A stretch of DNA of 64,000 bases from Methylobacteriaceae bacterium (lineage in GTDB: Bacteria > Pseudomonadota > Alphaproteobacteria > Rhizobiales > Beijerinckiaceae), in assembly GCA_020638135.1 (NCBI GenBank), contig JACKJE010000006.1, positions 1 to 64,000 of the forward strand, in the 5' to 3' direction. A program made the position numbers and the translations under genes. Below, in pieces: positions 44,232 through 58,426 of this stretch (its first letter is position 1; each line of letters begins with the position of its first letter). Below the pieces are notes generated by a model, which was not told the origin of the DNA, made no database searches, and saw only the letters and a list, made by a program, of their open reading frames with translations.

Positions 44232-45104
44232 TCACTTCTTCTGGTTGGCGGCTTCGGCGTCTTCCGGCTTCATGCCTTTCTGCGGGGCGTCGAAGCGTTC
44301 GATCTTGGCGGCCTCGCGCAGCTTGACCACTTCCTCGCCCTCGGCCTTCTGCATGATGTAGCGAACCACCTGGTCACGCACCTGATCGAGCTTGGGGAAT
44401 TCCTTCGTCCGCTTTTCCTCGAGCTTGATGACATGCCAGCCGAACTGGCTCTTCACGGGTTCGGAAATATCGCCGGGCTTGTCGAGCTTGAAGGCGGCCG
44501 CGGCGAATTCCGGCACCATGCGGTCCTTGGTGAACCAGCCGAGATCGCCGCCCTTGGAGCCGGGATCCTTGGAGATTTCGGTCGCGACCTTGGCGAAATC
44601 CTCGCCGCCCTTCACGCGCGCCAACGCCTTCTTCGCCTCGTCCTCCGTCGGGACGAGGATATGGCGGGCGTGAATTTCGGGCTCCGGCTTCTGCGACTTG
44701 GCGACCTCATCGTAGGTCTTCTGGATGTTTGCGTCTGTATTGGCGGTCTCGGCGATCTTGCCGAGATAGGTCTCGGTCAGCAGCTTGTCGCGCAGATAGG
44801 CGAGCTTGCGGGCGAATTCCGGGCTGGCGGCGAGCTTCTCGGCCTCGGCCTTCTGCGCCACGACCTTGGCGACGATCAGATTGTCGAGCAGCGCCTTGTC
44901 GCGCGCCGGGCCGGCGAGCTGACGCGGCAGGCGGGCCGACAGATCGTCGCGGGCGATCGCCAGGTCCTCGTCGGTGATTTCAACGCCGTTGACCTTGGCC
45001 AGCACTTTGGCCGAGGCCGGCGCGGCGCCGGCGGCCAGAGCTATGGCCAAGGCGATGCTGGCCGCGCCGGCGCGCAGGAACGAACGGGCAGGAATATGCG
45101 ACAT
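44232..45104 (-). CDS. Peptidylprolyl isomerase, PpiC/parvulin type, secreted
   Basis: A 290-residue periplasmic chaperone-isomerase. The signal peptide is MSHIPARSFLRAGAASIALAIALAAGAAPASA. A SurA-like N-terminal helical part (LAKVNGVEITDEDLAIARDDL) precedes the parvulin domain: IHARHILVPTEDEAKKAL, DPGSKGGDLGWFTKDRMVPEFAAAAF and SQFGWHVIKLEE. The start at 45104 has a GGAGAA site. It is divergent from secA, a fitting neighbour for an export factor. Confidence 0.9.
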   Translation of the reverse strand: MSHIPARSFLRAGAASIALAIALAAGAAPASAKVLAKVNGVEITDEDLAIARDDLSARLPRQLAGPARDKALLDNLIVAKVVAQKAEAEKLAASPEFARKLAYLRDKLLTETYLGKIAETANTDANIQKTYDEVAKSQKPEPEIHARHILVPTEDEAKKALARVKGGEDFAKVATEISKDPGSKGGDLGWFTKDRMVPEFAAAAFKLDKPGDISEPVKSQFGWHVIKLEEKRTKEFPKLDQVRDQVVRYIMQKAEGEEVVKLREAAKIERFDAPQKGMKPEDAEAANQKK

Positions 45105-45229
45105 GAGGTTCTCCAGGAGACGGGACCGAACGGCCGGCGCTTGAACGAATCGCGCCAATGGCGAGAAAATCGGGCGTAAATTCGCCCATTCTCGGGCATG
45201 GCGCAATCGCTGCGCCGTGGGCCGCCGCG

Positions 45230-45258
45230 TTGACAAGGGGCCAGCCCCTCCTTATCTC
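45230..45258 (+). promoter_or_regulatory. Predicted promoter of secA
   Basis: TTGACA (45230-45235, perfect -35 box) and TATCTC (45253-45258) with 17 bases between. The spacer holds the perfect palindrome AGGGGC-CA-GCCCCT (45236-45249). Start of transcription would be about 130 bases before the secA ATG. Confidence 0.62.
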
Positions 45259-45394
45259 TCGCCCGGCTTTTCCGGGCGTCCCGGCGCATGTCCGCCGCCG
45301 TGGCGGCGCCGCGATCTTCCCGACATAGACGTTCGAATACAGCCCGCGACGCCGGTTTGCGCCGGGCTTTCACAGGCACAAGGTCTTCGTTTCC

Positions 45395-48205
<2,811 letters not shown>

Positions 48206-48404
48206 GCCGGAGTTCTGCGGCGACGTTCGACGAGAGCGCGCGGCGAAAAAGTGGACGCCGGTTTTTCGCGAAGCGCGCGCTCTACGCTTTGAAATCGATC
48301 AACTTTTTCTGCACTTGCGCGATTCCGCTCAAGTGCGGGCTGATCTAGCGCGTCGATGCGTGTAAGATTCCCTCTCCGGCCGGCCAGGCAGAGAGGAGCA
48401 CGTC

Positions 48405-48716
48405 ATGGATCACGCAGCCGCTGTGAAAAAATACGTTCCGGGCGCCGACGACAAGACGATCGGCGCTATCGTCAAGCATCTCGGCATCGCTCTCCGCAAC
48501 CGCGATTCCTCGCTCGTGTCCTGCTCCGATCCGAACGAGCTGAAGACCGTGCGTGAGAGCTGGTGCAAGAAAAAGCTCGGGCTGTCCGGCGACGCCGAGC
48601 TCGATGCGGCGATCAAGTCGGTCTGCGAGACGATGAAGGCCGATCACGACAAGTCGCGGGTCGCTTTCTACTATCTGGTCGCCGACAAGCTCGGGAAACT
48701 CTCGGCGCTGGCCTGA
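48405..48716 (+). CDS. DUF2853 family protein
   Basis: A 103-residue soluble helical protein matching the DUF2853 pattern: AVKKYVPGADDKTIGAIVKHLGIAL, SLVSCSDPNELKTVRESWCKKKLGL and AFYYLVADKLGKL. The family is common in alphaproteobacteria and has no assigned role. An AGAGGAG site precedes the ATG at 48405. It is 200 bases past secA and 110 bases before the next gene. Confidence 0.85.
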   Translation: MDHAAAVKKYVPGADDKTIGAIVKHLGIALRNRDSSLVSCSDPNELKTVRESWCKKKLGLSGDAELDAAIKSVCETMKADHDKSRVAFYYLVADKLGKLSALA

Positions 48717-48825
48717 CCCGGCAGGCGCGGGTCGGGCAGGTGCGGGTCGGCACATCGCCCGGCACAGGGCGCGGCTAGTCTCCAATCAGCGCCGGACAAT
48801 GCGGCGACACATTCAGGAGAGAGCC

Positions 48826-49122
48826 ATGACCCGCACCCGCAAATTCATCACCGCGTCCATCGCCGCCCTGACGCTCGGCGGCGCCGTCACTGCCACGGCT
48901 ACGCCCGCCGCCGCCTGGTGCAACGGCTGGACCTGCTACAGCGACGGACCGTCGGGCGGCGCGATCGTCGGTGGCGTGATCGGCGGGCTCGCGCTGGGCG
49001 CGATCGCCGCCGGCGCGGCCAATGCGGCGCAACCCGCCTACAGCACCTGTTTGGTCCGCGAGGCGCGCTACGACCATCGGGGCCGCTTCCGCGGCTATCG
49101 CCGCGTTCGCGTCGCCTGCTGA
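48826..49122 (+). CDS. Small secreted glycine-zipper-like protein
   Basis: A 98-residue precursor with a signal peptide (MTRTRKFITASIAALTLGGAVTATATPAAA). The mature part has three cysteines (WCNGWTC, STCLV and the final Cys), a glycine-rich hydrophobic stretch GGAIVGGVIGGLALGAIAAGAAN able to insert in a membrane, and a basic end YDHRGRFRGYRRVRVAC. Similar small proteins are frequent in Hyphomicrobiales and remain uncharacterised. Good ribosome site (AGGAGAGA). Confidence 0.75.
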   Translation: MTRTRKFITASIAALTLGGAVTATATPAAAWCNGWTCYSDGPSGGAIVGGVIGGLALGAIAAGAANAAQPAYSTCLVREARYDHRGRFRGYRRVRVAC

Positions 49123-49153
49123 TCGAACCGAATTCCACACTCCTGAACGGCCC

Positions 49154-49179
49154 GAGAGCGCGCTGTACGGCGCGCTCTC
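49154..49179. terminator. Hairpin after the small secreted protein gene
   Basis: Perfect 10-bp stem GAGAGCGCGC/GCGCGCTCTC with a six-base loop, 31 bases after the stop. A second perfect stem GATCAGCCG/CGGCTGATC follows at 49193-49212. Neither has a clear T tract directly after it. Confidence 0.5.
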
Positions 49180-49271
49180 CATGTTTCCAGACGATCAGCC
49201 GTCCGGCTGATCTTCGGAAACGGCGGGGGTTTTTCATTTGGACGCGACCGCGCCGATGGTAAGCAGCCTGC

Positions 49272-51533
49272 ATGAGCGCGAGGGATGATACCGCCGTCGA
49301 GCCGGCCGAATCGGGCGCGCGGCCCACGGTCGTGGACATCGTCGCGCCGGTTGCCGTCGACACCGCCTATTCCTATCGTGTTCCGGCCGGGCTTGCGCTG
49401 GCGCCCGGCGATCTCGTCGACGCGCCGCTCGGGACGCGCGAGACGGTGGGCGTCGTCTGGACCGTGCGCGAGACGGCCGCCGGCGCCAATCTCAAGGCCG
49501 TGCTGGCCAGGCGCGACGCGCCGGGGCTGCGCGCCCCGCTGATGCGGTTCATCGACTGGGTCGCGCGCTGGACGCTCAGCCCGCGCGGCATGGTGCTGCG
49601 CATGGCCATTCGCGCGGCCGAGGACCTCGGGCCCGATCCCGTCCGCCTCGGCTATCGCGCGACCGGGACCGCGCCGGAACGGCTGACGCCGGCGCGCACG
49701 CGCGTGCTGGCGGTCGCCGCAGACGGATTTGCGCGAACGAAATCGGCGCTGGCCGAGGCCGCCGCCTGCTCGGCCGGCGTGATCGATTCGCTGGTCGATT
49801 GCGGCGCGCTGGAGGCGCTGGCCTTGCCGGCCGAAGCCATCGCCGAGCGCCCCGACCCGGATTTCGCCGCGCCCACGCTGGGCCCGGAGCAAAGGCATGC
49901 GGCGGACACGCTTGCGGAAGTGGTCGCTCTGCGAAAATTCTCCGCGACCCTGCTCGAGGGCGTGACCGGCTCGGGCAAGACGGAGGTCTATTTCGAGGCG
50001 GTCGCCGCCGCGCTTCGGAACGGCGGGCAGGCGCTGATCCTGATGCCTGAAATCGCGCTGACCGCACAATTCCTCGACCGGTTCGCGGCGCGGTTCGGCG
50101 TGCGCCCGGCCGAATGGCATTCGGGCGTTTCAGGGCGCAAGCGGGCGCGCATCTGGGCGGGCGTCGCGGAAGGCGCCGTCAAGGTCGTCGCCGGCGCGCG
50201 TTCGGCGCTGTTCCTGCCGTTTGCGGACCTGCGCGTCATCGTCGTCGATGAGGAGCATGAGGCCGCCTACAAGCAGGAGGACGGCGTCTCCTATCACGCG
50301 CGCGACATGGCGGTGGTGCGCGCGCGGACCGAGAACATCGCCGCCGTGCTGGCGTCGGCCACACCCTCGATCGAGACGCGCGTCAACGCCGAACAGGGCC
50401 GCTACGGCTGGCTGCGCCTGCCCGAGCGGCACGGCGGACGGCGGCTGCCGCAGCTCGCCGCGATCGACCTGCGCCGTTCGGCGCCCGAGCGCGGCGCGTG
50501 GATTTCGCCCGCGCTGGCGCAGGCGATGACCGAGACGTTGGCGGCGAAAGAGCAGGCGCTCCTGTTCCTCAACCGACGCGGCTTTGCGCCGTTGACCTTG
50601 TGCCGGGCCTGCGGGCACAGGTTCCAGTGCCCGAACTGCACGGCCTGGCTGGTCGAGCACCGCTTCCGCCGGGCGCTCGTCTGCCACCATTGCGGCCACA
50701 TCGAGCGGCGGCCCGACGTCTGCCCGGAATGCGAGACCGCGGATTCGCTGATGGCCTGCGGCCCGGGCGTCGAGCGGCTGGCGGAGGAAGTCGCGACCCT
50801 GTTTCCCGACGCCCGCACGCTGACGCTGTCTTCCGATTTTCCCGGCGGGACCGAGCGGCTGCGACGCGAAATCGCCGAGATTTCGGCGGGCGCCTTCGAC
50901 ATCGTCATCGGCACGCAACTCGTGGCGAAGGGGCACAATTTTCCGCATCTGACGCTGGTCGGCGTGGTCGACGCCGACGTCGGCCTCTCCTCGTCCGATC
51001 CGCGCGCCGCCGAGCGCACGTTCCAGTTGCTGCAGCAGGTGACGGGCCGCGCCGGGCGCGGCGAGAAACCGGGGCGCGGGCTGGTGCAGACCTTTCAGCC
51101 CGACCATCCCGTCATCCGCGCGCTGATCTCGGGCGATCAGGAAAAGTTCTACGCGGAAGAGATTTTCGCCCGCCAGAACGCCAATCTTCCGCCTTTTTCG
51201 CGGCTTGCCGCGATCGTCGTCTCGGGCACGGATCGGGCGGCCGCCGAACTTCACGCGCGCGCGCTGGTGCGCGCTGCGTGGGACCTGCCGGCAGACGGCC
51301 GATTCCGCGTCGCGCCTGCGGGCGGCTTGCCCGAGGTCGACGAGATCGTCGTGCTCGGCCCGGCCGAAGCGCCGATCGCCATGGTGCGCGGGCGCCATCG
51401 TTTCCGCCTGCTCGTGCGCGCGCCGCGTAGCGCCGATTTGCAGGCTTTCTTGCGAGCCATGCTGGCGGCAGGGCCGAAGGAGCGCGGCAATGTGCGCGCG
51501 CAGGTCGATGTCGATCCGATGAGTTTCCTGTAG
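49272..51533 (+). CDS. priA: Primosomal replication protein N' (PriA helicase)
   Basis: Restarts stalled replication forks. The 753-residue protein has the N-terminal 3'-DNA-binding domain (VDIVAPVAVDTAYSYRVP), Walker A LEGVTGSGKTEVYF, DEEHEAAYKQEDG (DEEH box), the cysteine-rich zinc insertion (CRACGHRFQCPNC...CHHCGHIERRPDVCPEC) and helicase motifs with TGRAGRGEKPGRGLVQT. Complete and normal in length. The next genes (atp operon) lie 600 bases downstream. Confidence 0.95.
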   Translation: MSARDDTAVEPAESGARPTVVDIVAPVAVDTAYSYRVPAGLALAPGDLVDAPLGTRETVGVVWTVRETAAGANLKAVLARRDAPGLRAPLMRFIDWVARWTLSPRGMVLRMAIRAAEDLGPDPVRLGYRATGTAPERLTPARTRVLAVAADGFARTKSALAEAAACSAGVIDSLVDCGALEALALPAEAIAERPDPDFAAPTLGPEQRHAADTLAEVVALRKFSATLLEGVTGSGKTEVYFEAVAAALRNGGQALILMPEIALTAQFLDRFAARFGVRPAEWHSGVSGRKRARIWAGVAEGAVKVVAGARSALFLPFADLRVIVVDEEHEAAYKQEDGVSYHARDMAVVRARTENIAAVLASATPSIETRVNAEQGRYGWLRLPERHGGRRLPQLAAIDLRRSAPERGAWISPALAQAMTETLAAKEQALLFLNRRGFAPLTLCRACGHRFQCPNCTAWLVEHRFRRALVCHHCGHIERRPDVCPECETADSLMACGPGVERLAEEVATLFPDARTLTLSSDFPGGTERLRREIAEISAGAFDIVIGTQLVAKGHNFPHLTLVGVVDADVGLSSSDPRAAERTFQLLQQVTGRAGRGEKPGRGLVQTFQPDHPVIRALISGDQEKFYAEEIFARQNANLPPFSRLAAIVVSGTDRAAAELHARALVRAAWDLPADGRFRVAPAGGLPEVDEIVVLGPAEAPIAMVRGRHRFRLLVRAPRSADLQAFLRAMLAAGPKERGNVRAQVDVDPMSFL

Positions 51534-52130
51534 CCGGCGGTCCTGGCGCTTGCTGGCTGCAAGCCTGACGGGCGCCTTGCCGCTCTTGCGCTTGAGATCA
51601 AGTCCAGAGCGCGCTGTATAGCAGAGCCATCTGGACTGAGCCTCACGTCGAAACGCTTCGTCCTGCCGCCCGTCGTCATTCTTTTCGCCCTGTTCGGTCT
51701 GGTGGCGGCGGCGCTCGCCGCGATGATCGCGCGACCGCGGGTCGCCCGCCGCTTGAATCGATCCTCAAGGGGGTGTGCAGTTGATACGAAGGACGCGCCT
51801 GCCCTGCCGGTTCTTACGGCGCGCTTTCGAGCGCCATGTCGCCTTTCTGCGCGGCGTGATCGACGGCGTTGGCTGAGGCCGATCATGAGGGCCCCCTCCC
51901 AAAGCCTTATCCCGTAGGCGTTGCTCAGGGTTGCGCACAAAAAAGCCATATGTTAGGTCACGCGCGCTTCCGGAGCGGCGTGTCCGCACGCCTGTGCTCC
52001 GTCCCAGCAAAAATGCCCGGATTTCCGTGGTCTTGCGACGAAAGTCGCGACAACGCGCAGCCTGTCCGGGAGGGTTTCTACGAGGCCGGCGCGCCGGTTT
52101 CGGAATGTCGATCGCTCGAGGGATTCAGCG
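51534..52130. other. Intergenic region upstream of the atp operon
   Basis: 597 bases between priA and atpH. I see no convincing gene. The frame around 51656-51750 has a membrane-like stretch but no usable start codon. An AT-rich patch near 51937-51954 (CACAAAAAAGCC) preceded by TTGCGC at 51931 is the likeliest place for the atpHAGDC promoter, but no clear -10 box can be assigned. Confidence 0.5.
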
Positions 52131-52693
52131 TTGGCCAAAGAGGAAACGATCGTATCCGGCATGGCGGGGCGTTATGCATCCGCCTTGCATGCCCTGGCCG
52201 CCGAGAGCGGCGCCACCGCTGCGGTCGGCGCGGCCCTTTCCTCCTTCCAGAAGCTGATCGACGAGAGCCCGGACCTGCAGCGTCTGGTGAAGAGCCCGGT
52301 CTTCTCCGCCGAGGATCAGACCAAGGCGCTCAACGTCATCCTCGACAAGGCCGGAATTTCTGGCGTCGCCGCCAATTTCATCAAGCTGGTCGCCTCCAAG
52401 CGCCGGCTGTTTGCGATCTCCGACATGATCGCCGGCTACCGGAAGCTCGAAGACGCCGCCAACGGCGTCACGCGCGCCGAAGTGACGGCTGCAAGCCCGC
52501 TCAACGACAAGCAGATGCAGGCCCTGCGCGATCAGCTCGCCGCTGTCGCCGGCGCCAAGTCCGTGGACGTCGACGTGAAGATCGATCCCGCCATCATCGG
52601 CGGCCTTGTCGTCAAGGTCGGCTCGCGCATGGTCGATTCTTCGCTGAAAACCAAACTCAACGCCATTCGCACACGCATGAAAGAGGTCGGCTG

Positions 52694-52694
<1 letters not shown>
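52131..52694 (+). CDS. atpH: ATP synthase F1 subunit delta
   Basis: Stator subunit joining F1 to the b subunits. The 187-residue protein has the helical N-terminal domain (SGMAGRYASALHALA) and the C-terminal part ending DPAIIGGLVVKVGSRMVDSSLKTKLNAI. The best start is TTG at 52131 with GAGGGA 7 bases upstream. The stop overlaps the atpA start by one base (TGATG). First gene of atpHAGDC; the F0 genes are elsewhere, as usual in alphaproteobacteria. Confidence 0.93.
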
Positions 52695-54223
<1,529 letters not shown>

Positions 54224-54235
54224 TCATCAACGTCG

Positions 54236-54311
54236 TGCCCGGGCTCGACCCGGGCATCCACGCCCACCGCGTCGGGACATAGACGTGGATGGCCGGGTCA
54301 AGCCCGGCCAT
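54236..54311. repeat. Paired palindromes between atpA and atpG
   Basis: Hairpin 1: TGCCCGGG-CTCGA-CCCGGGCA (54236-54256). Hairpin 2: ATGGCCGGG-TCAAG-CCCGGCCAT (54289-54311). The unit is of a kind found between many genes in Hyphomicrobiales. Inside the atp operon it could protect the upstream mRNA or lower downstream expression. Confidence 0.6.
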
Positions 54312-54331
54312 GAAGGGCAAGGGCCTAGCGG

Positions 54332-55210
54332 ATGCCGAGCTTAAAAGACCTTCGCAATCGCATCGCCTCGGTGAAGGCGACGCAGAAGATCACCAAGGCC
54401 ATGCAGATGGTGGCGGCCGCCAAGCTGCGCCGCGCGCAGACGGCGGCGGAAGCCGCGCGTCCCTATGCGCAGCGCATGGGCGCCGTGCTGACGAACGTCG
54501 CCGGCGGCATCGCGCCGGGCTCGGGCCCCGCGCTGCTCACCGGCACCGGCAAGGACCAGGTTCACCTGCTCGTCGTCTGCACCGGCGAACGCGGCCTGTG
54601 CGGCGCCTTCAACACGGCGATCGTGCGCCTTGCCCGCGACCACATCAACACGCTGATGGGCCAGGGCAAGACGGTCAAGATTCTCTGCGTCGGCAAGAAG
54701 GGCTTCGACCAGCTCAAGCGCCAGTACGAGAAGCAGATCATCGGCGTGGAAGACCTGCGCTCGGTGCGTAACATCGGCTTCGCCAACGCCGACGCGATCG
54801 GCAAGAAGATCATGCACATGTTCGAACAGGGCGAGTTCGACGTGTGCACGCTGTTCTTCTCGCGCTTCCGTTCTGTCATCGCGCAGATCCCGACCGCCAA
54901 CCAGCTCATCCCCGCGCAGATCGCCGTCAACGACAATGCCGGCGCCGGCGCGCAGGCGGCCTATGAGGCGGAGCCCAGCCAGGAAGAGATCCTGGCGACG
55001 CTGCTGCCGCGCAACATCTCGGTGCAGGTGTTCACCGCGCTGCTCGAAAACATGGCCTCGTTCTACGGCTCTCAGATGAGCGCCATGGACAACGCCACGC
55101 GCAACGCCGGCGAGATGATCAAGAAGCAGACGACGCTCTACAACAGGTCGCGTCAGGCGATGATCACCAAGGAACTGATCGAAATCATTTCGGGCGCTGA
55201 AGCGCTCTGA
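54332..55210 (+). CDS. atpG: ATP synthase F1 subunit gamma
   Basis: Central rotor shaft. The 292-residue protein has the two long helices at the ends: MPSLKDLRNRIASVKATQKITKAMQMVAAAKLRRAQ and NATRNAGEMIKKQTTLYNRSRQAMITKELIEIISGAEAL, with the Rossmann-like middle (VVCTGERGLCGAFN). Complete. It is 26 bases from atpD. Confidence 0.96.
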   Translation: MPSLKDLRNRIASVKATQKITKAMQMVAAAKLRRAQTAAEAARPYAQRMGAVLTNVAGGIAPGSGPALLTGTGKDQVHLLVVCTGERGLCGAFNTAIVRLARDHINTLMGQGKTVKILCVGKKGFDQLKRQYEKQIIGVEDLRSVRNIGFANADAIGKKIMHMFEQGEFDVCTLFFSRFRSVIAQIPTANQLIPAQIAVNDNAGAGAQAAYEAEPSQEEILATLLPRNISVQVFTALLENMASFYGSQMSAMDNATRNAGEMIKKQTTLYNRSRQAMITKELIEIISGAEAL

Positions 55211-55236
55211 CCGAACTCGAAAAGAGGAACGTGAAC

Positions 55237-56699
<1,463 letters not shown>

Positions 56700-56708
56700 C
56701 ACTGGATG

Positions 56709-56762
56709 GCGAGCCTTCAGGCTCGCTTTCCCGGTGACCAAGCCGCGGGCCTGATGGCCCGT
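56709..56762. repeat. Hairpins between atpD and atpC (GAGCCTTCAGGCTC type)
   Basis: GCGAGCC-TTCA-GGCTCGC (56709-56726) followed by CGGGCC-TGAT-GGCCCG (56746-56761). The first shares its core with the 19231-19286 element and with the partial copy at 57199-57222. Confidence 0.6.
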
Positions 56763-56794
56763 GGTCCAGATCGGATCAAAGCTCGGATCGAATC

Positions 56795-57196
56795 ATGGCC
56801 GCCTTTCACTTCGAACTCGTTTCGCCCGAACAGCTCCTGTTCTCCGGCGAGGTCGAATCCGTCGCCATTCCCGGCGTCGAGGGTCAGATGACGATCCTCA
56901 GGGATCACGCGCCGGTCATGACGACGCTGAAGCCCGGCATCGTCGAGGTCGAGGAAAGCGCTTCGAAGAAGAGCCGCATCTTCGTGCGCGGCGGCTTCGC
57001 CGATGTCGCCACCGGCGGCCTGACGATCCTCGCGGAAGTGGCCACGCCCGTCGAGCAGCTCGACGCCAGCAAGATCACGCAGGAAATCAAGAACGCGCAG
57101 GAAGATCTTGCCGACGCCTCGGGCGACGAGGCCAAGCGCGTGGCGAGCGAGAAGCTCGACCAGCTCAACGAGCTGAAGACCGCGCTGGGGCTGTAA
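56795..57196 (+). CDS. atpC: ATP synthase F1 subunit epsilon
   Basis: Rotor-end subunit that also inhibits ATP hydrolysis. The 133-residue protein has the beta-sandwich domain (FHFELVSPEQLLFSGEVESVAIPGVEGQMTILRDHAPVMTTLKPGIV) and a C-terminal helical pair (ITQEIKNAQEDLADASGDEAKRVASEKLDQLNELKTALG). Last gene of the atp operon. Confidence 0.95.
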   Translation: MAAFHFELVSPEQLLFSGEVESVAIPGVEGQMTILRDHAPVMTTLKPGIVEVEESASKKSRIFVRGGFADVATGGLTILAEVATPVEQLDASKITQEIKNAQEDLADASGDEAKRVASEKLDQLNELKTALGL

Positions 57197-57198
57197 GC

Positions 57199-57222
57199 GG
57201 ACCGCGAGCCTTTCGGCGGCTC
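57199..57222. repeat. Partial copy of the GGACCGCGAGCCTTC element
   Basis: GGACCGCGAGCCTTTCGGCGGCTC just after the atpC stop and touching the 3' end of ackA. It shares 14 leading bases with the left arm at 19231; the right arm is missing. It may mark the end of both convergent transcripts. Confidence 0.5.
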
Positions 57223-58330
57223 ATGCCAGCGCCGCCGTCGCCTCCGCGATTACGCGCTCTTCATCCGCCTTGACGATCCAGCATTCGACATCGGCGCCAT
57301 CGGGCGAGATGCGTGCATCGTTGCGCGCATTGCTCGGCGCATCGATGCGCGCGCCGAACAGGGAAAGCTGCGCGACGATCTTGTCGCGAATGGCCGGCGC
57401 ATGTTCGCCGATGCCGCCGGTGAAGACGATGGCGTCGAGGCCGCCGAGCGCAACCGCGAGGCCCGCGCCAACGACGGCCGCGCGCCGGCAGAACATTTCT
57501 ATCGCGCGCGCGGCTGCCGACTCATTGCTCGCCAGCAGCGTCTTCATGTCGGCGGTCAGACCAGATACGCCACGCAGGCCCGAGCGCGTGTAGAGCAGTT
57601 CGGTCAGCTCCTTCTCGACCACGCCCTGGCCCAGCAGATGCAGGATGACGCCGGGATCGACCGCGCCCGGCCGCGTCGCCATCATCAGACCGTCGATGGT
57701 CGAAAAGCCCATGGACGTGTCGTGCGAGCGGCCCTCGAGAATCGCGCAGGCGCTGGCGCCGGCGCCGAGATGAAAAGCGAGCATGCGCCTCGGCGTCGCG
57801 CCGCGCAGCCGCGCGATTTCCTGCGTCAGCCATGCGTAGGACAGGCCGTGAAAGCCGTAACGCTCGATTCCCTGCTCGAAATAGATTTCGGGCAAGGGCA
57901 GGCGGCGATGCAGTTCGGGCTGCGTGCGATGGAAGGCCGTGTCGAAACAGGCGACCTGTCTGAGACCCGGTCGCAGCTGCGCGACCGCGCGCACGCCCAT
58001 GAGATTATGCGGCTGGTGCAGCGGCGCCAGCGGCGCGAGCGCTGCAATGGCAGCGAGACTCCTTGCGTCGATCGCTACGGGCGCAAGAAACGCGCGGCCG
58101 CCATGCACTATGCGATGACCGACCGCCTCAAGCGAGCCGATTTCGCGCTCGGCTGTTTCCAGAGTGTCGGCCACCAATGCGAGGTCGACCTCATTGATCG
58201 CCTCGCCCTGCGCGAGCCCGGCGGCCCGGGCGCGGTTTCCGCGCGCGATTTCCGCTAGCCCCCCGTCGCGGCGCACGAAAATCGCGAATTTTACGCTGGA
58301 CGAGCCGACATTCAGGACGAGAATCGACAT
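57221..58330 (-). CDS. ackA: Acetate kinase
   Basis: Interconverts acetyl phosphate + ADP and acetate + ATP. The 369-residue ASKHA-fold protein has LVLNVGSSSVKFAIF, GHRIVHGG, PLAPLHQPHNL, ACFDTAFHRT, RYGFHGLSYAW, HLGAGASACA, DTSMGFSTIDGLMMATRPGAVDPG and FTGGIGEHAPAIR. It is divergent from the aminotransferase gene that leads to xsc. Since Xsc releases acetyl phosphate, AckA would turn it into ATP and acetate. No phosphotransacetylase gene is in the window. Confidence 0.94.
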   Translation of the reverse strand: MSILVLNVGSSSVKFAIFVRRDGGLAEIARGNRARAAGLAQGEAINEVDLALVADTLETAEREIGSLEAVGHRIVHGGRAFLAPVAIDARSLAAIAALAPLAPLHQPHNLMGVRAVAQLRPGLRQVACFDTAFHRTQPELHRRLPLPEIYFEQGIERYGFHGLSYAWLTQEIARLRGATPRRMLAFHLGAGASACAILEGRSHDTSMGFSTIDGLMMATRPGAVDPGVILHLLGQGVVEKELTELLYTRSGLRGVSGLTADMKTLLASNESAAARAIEMFCRRAAVVGAGLAVALGGLDAIVFTGGIGEHAPAIRDKIVAQLSLFGARIDAPSNARNDARISPDGADVECWIVKADEERVIAEATAALA

Positions 58331-58426
58331 TCAGGCCTCGGGCGGGCGACGGGCAGGGCTTGTTTATAGCCCAACTGGTGGCACACTAACGATTCAGACC
58401 CCCACAGACTTCGCCGGGAGAGACAA

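Noticed and set aside
51656..51917. Possible small membrane protein before atpH
   Set aside because: The frame has a hydrophobic stretch (FVLPPVVILFALFGLVAAAL) but no ATG, GTG or TTG before it, only CTG, and no ribosome site. The ATG at 51702 would cut the membrane segment.
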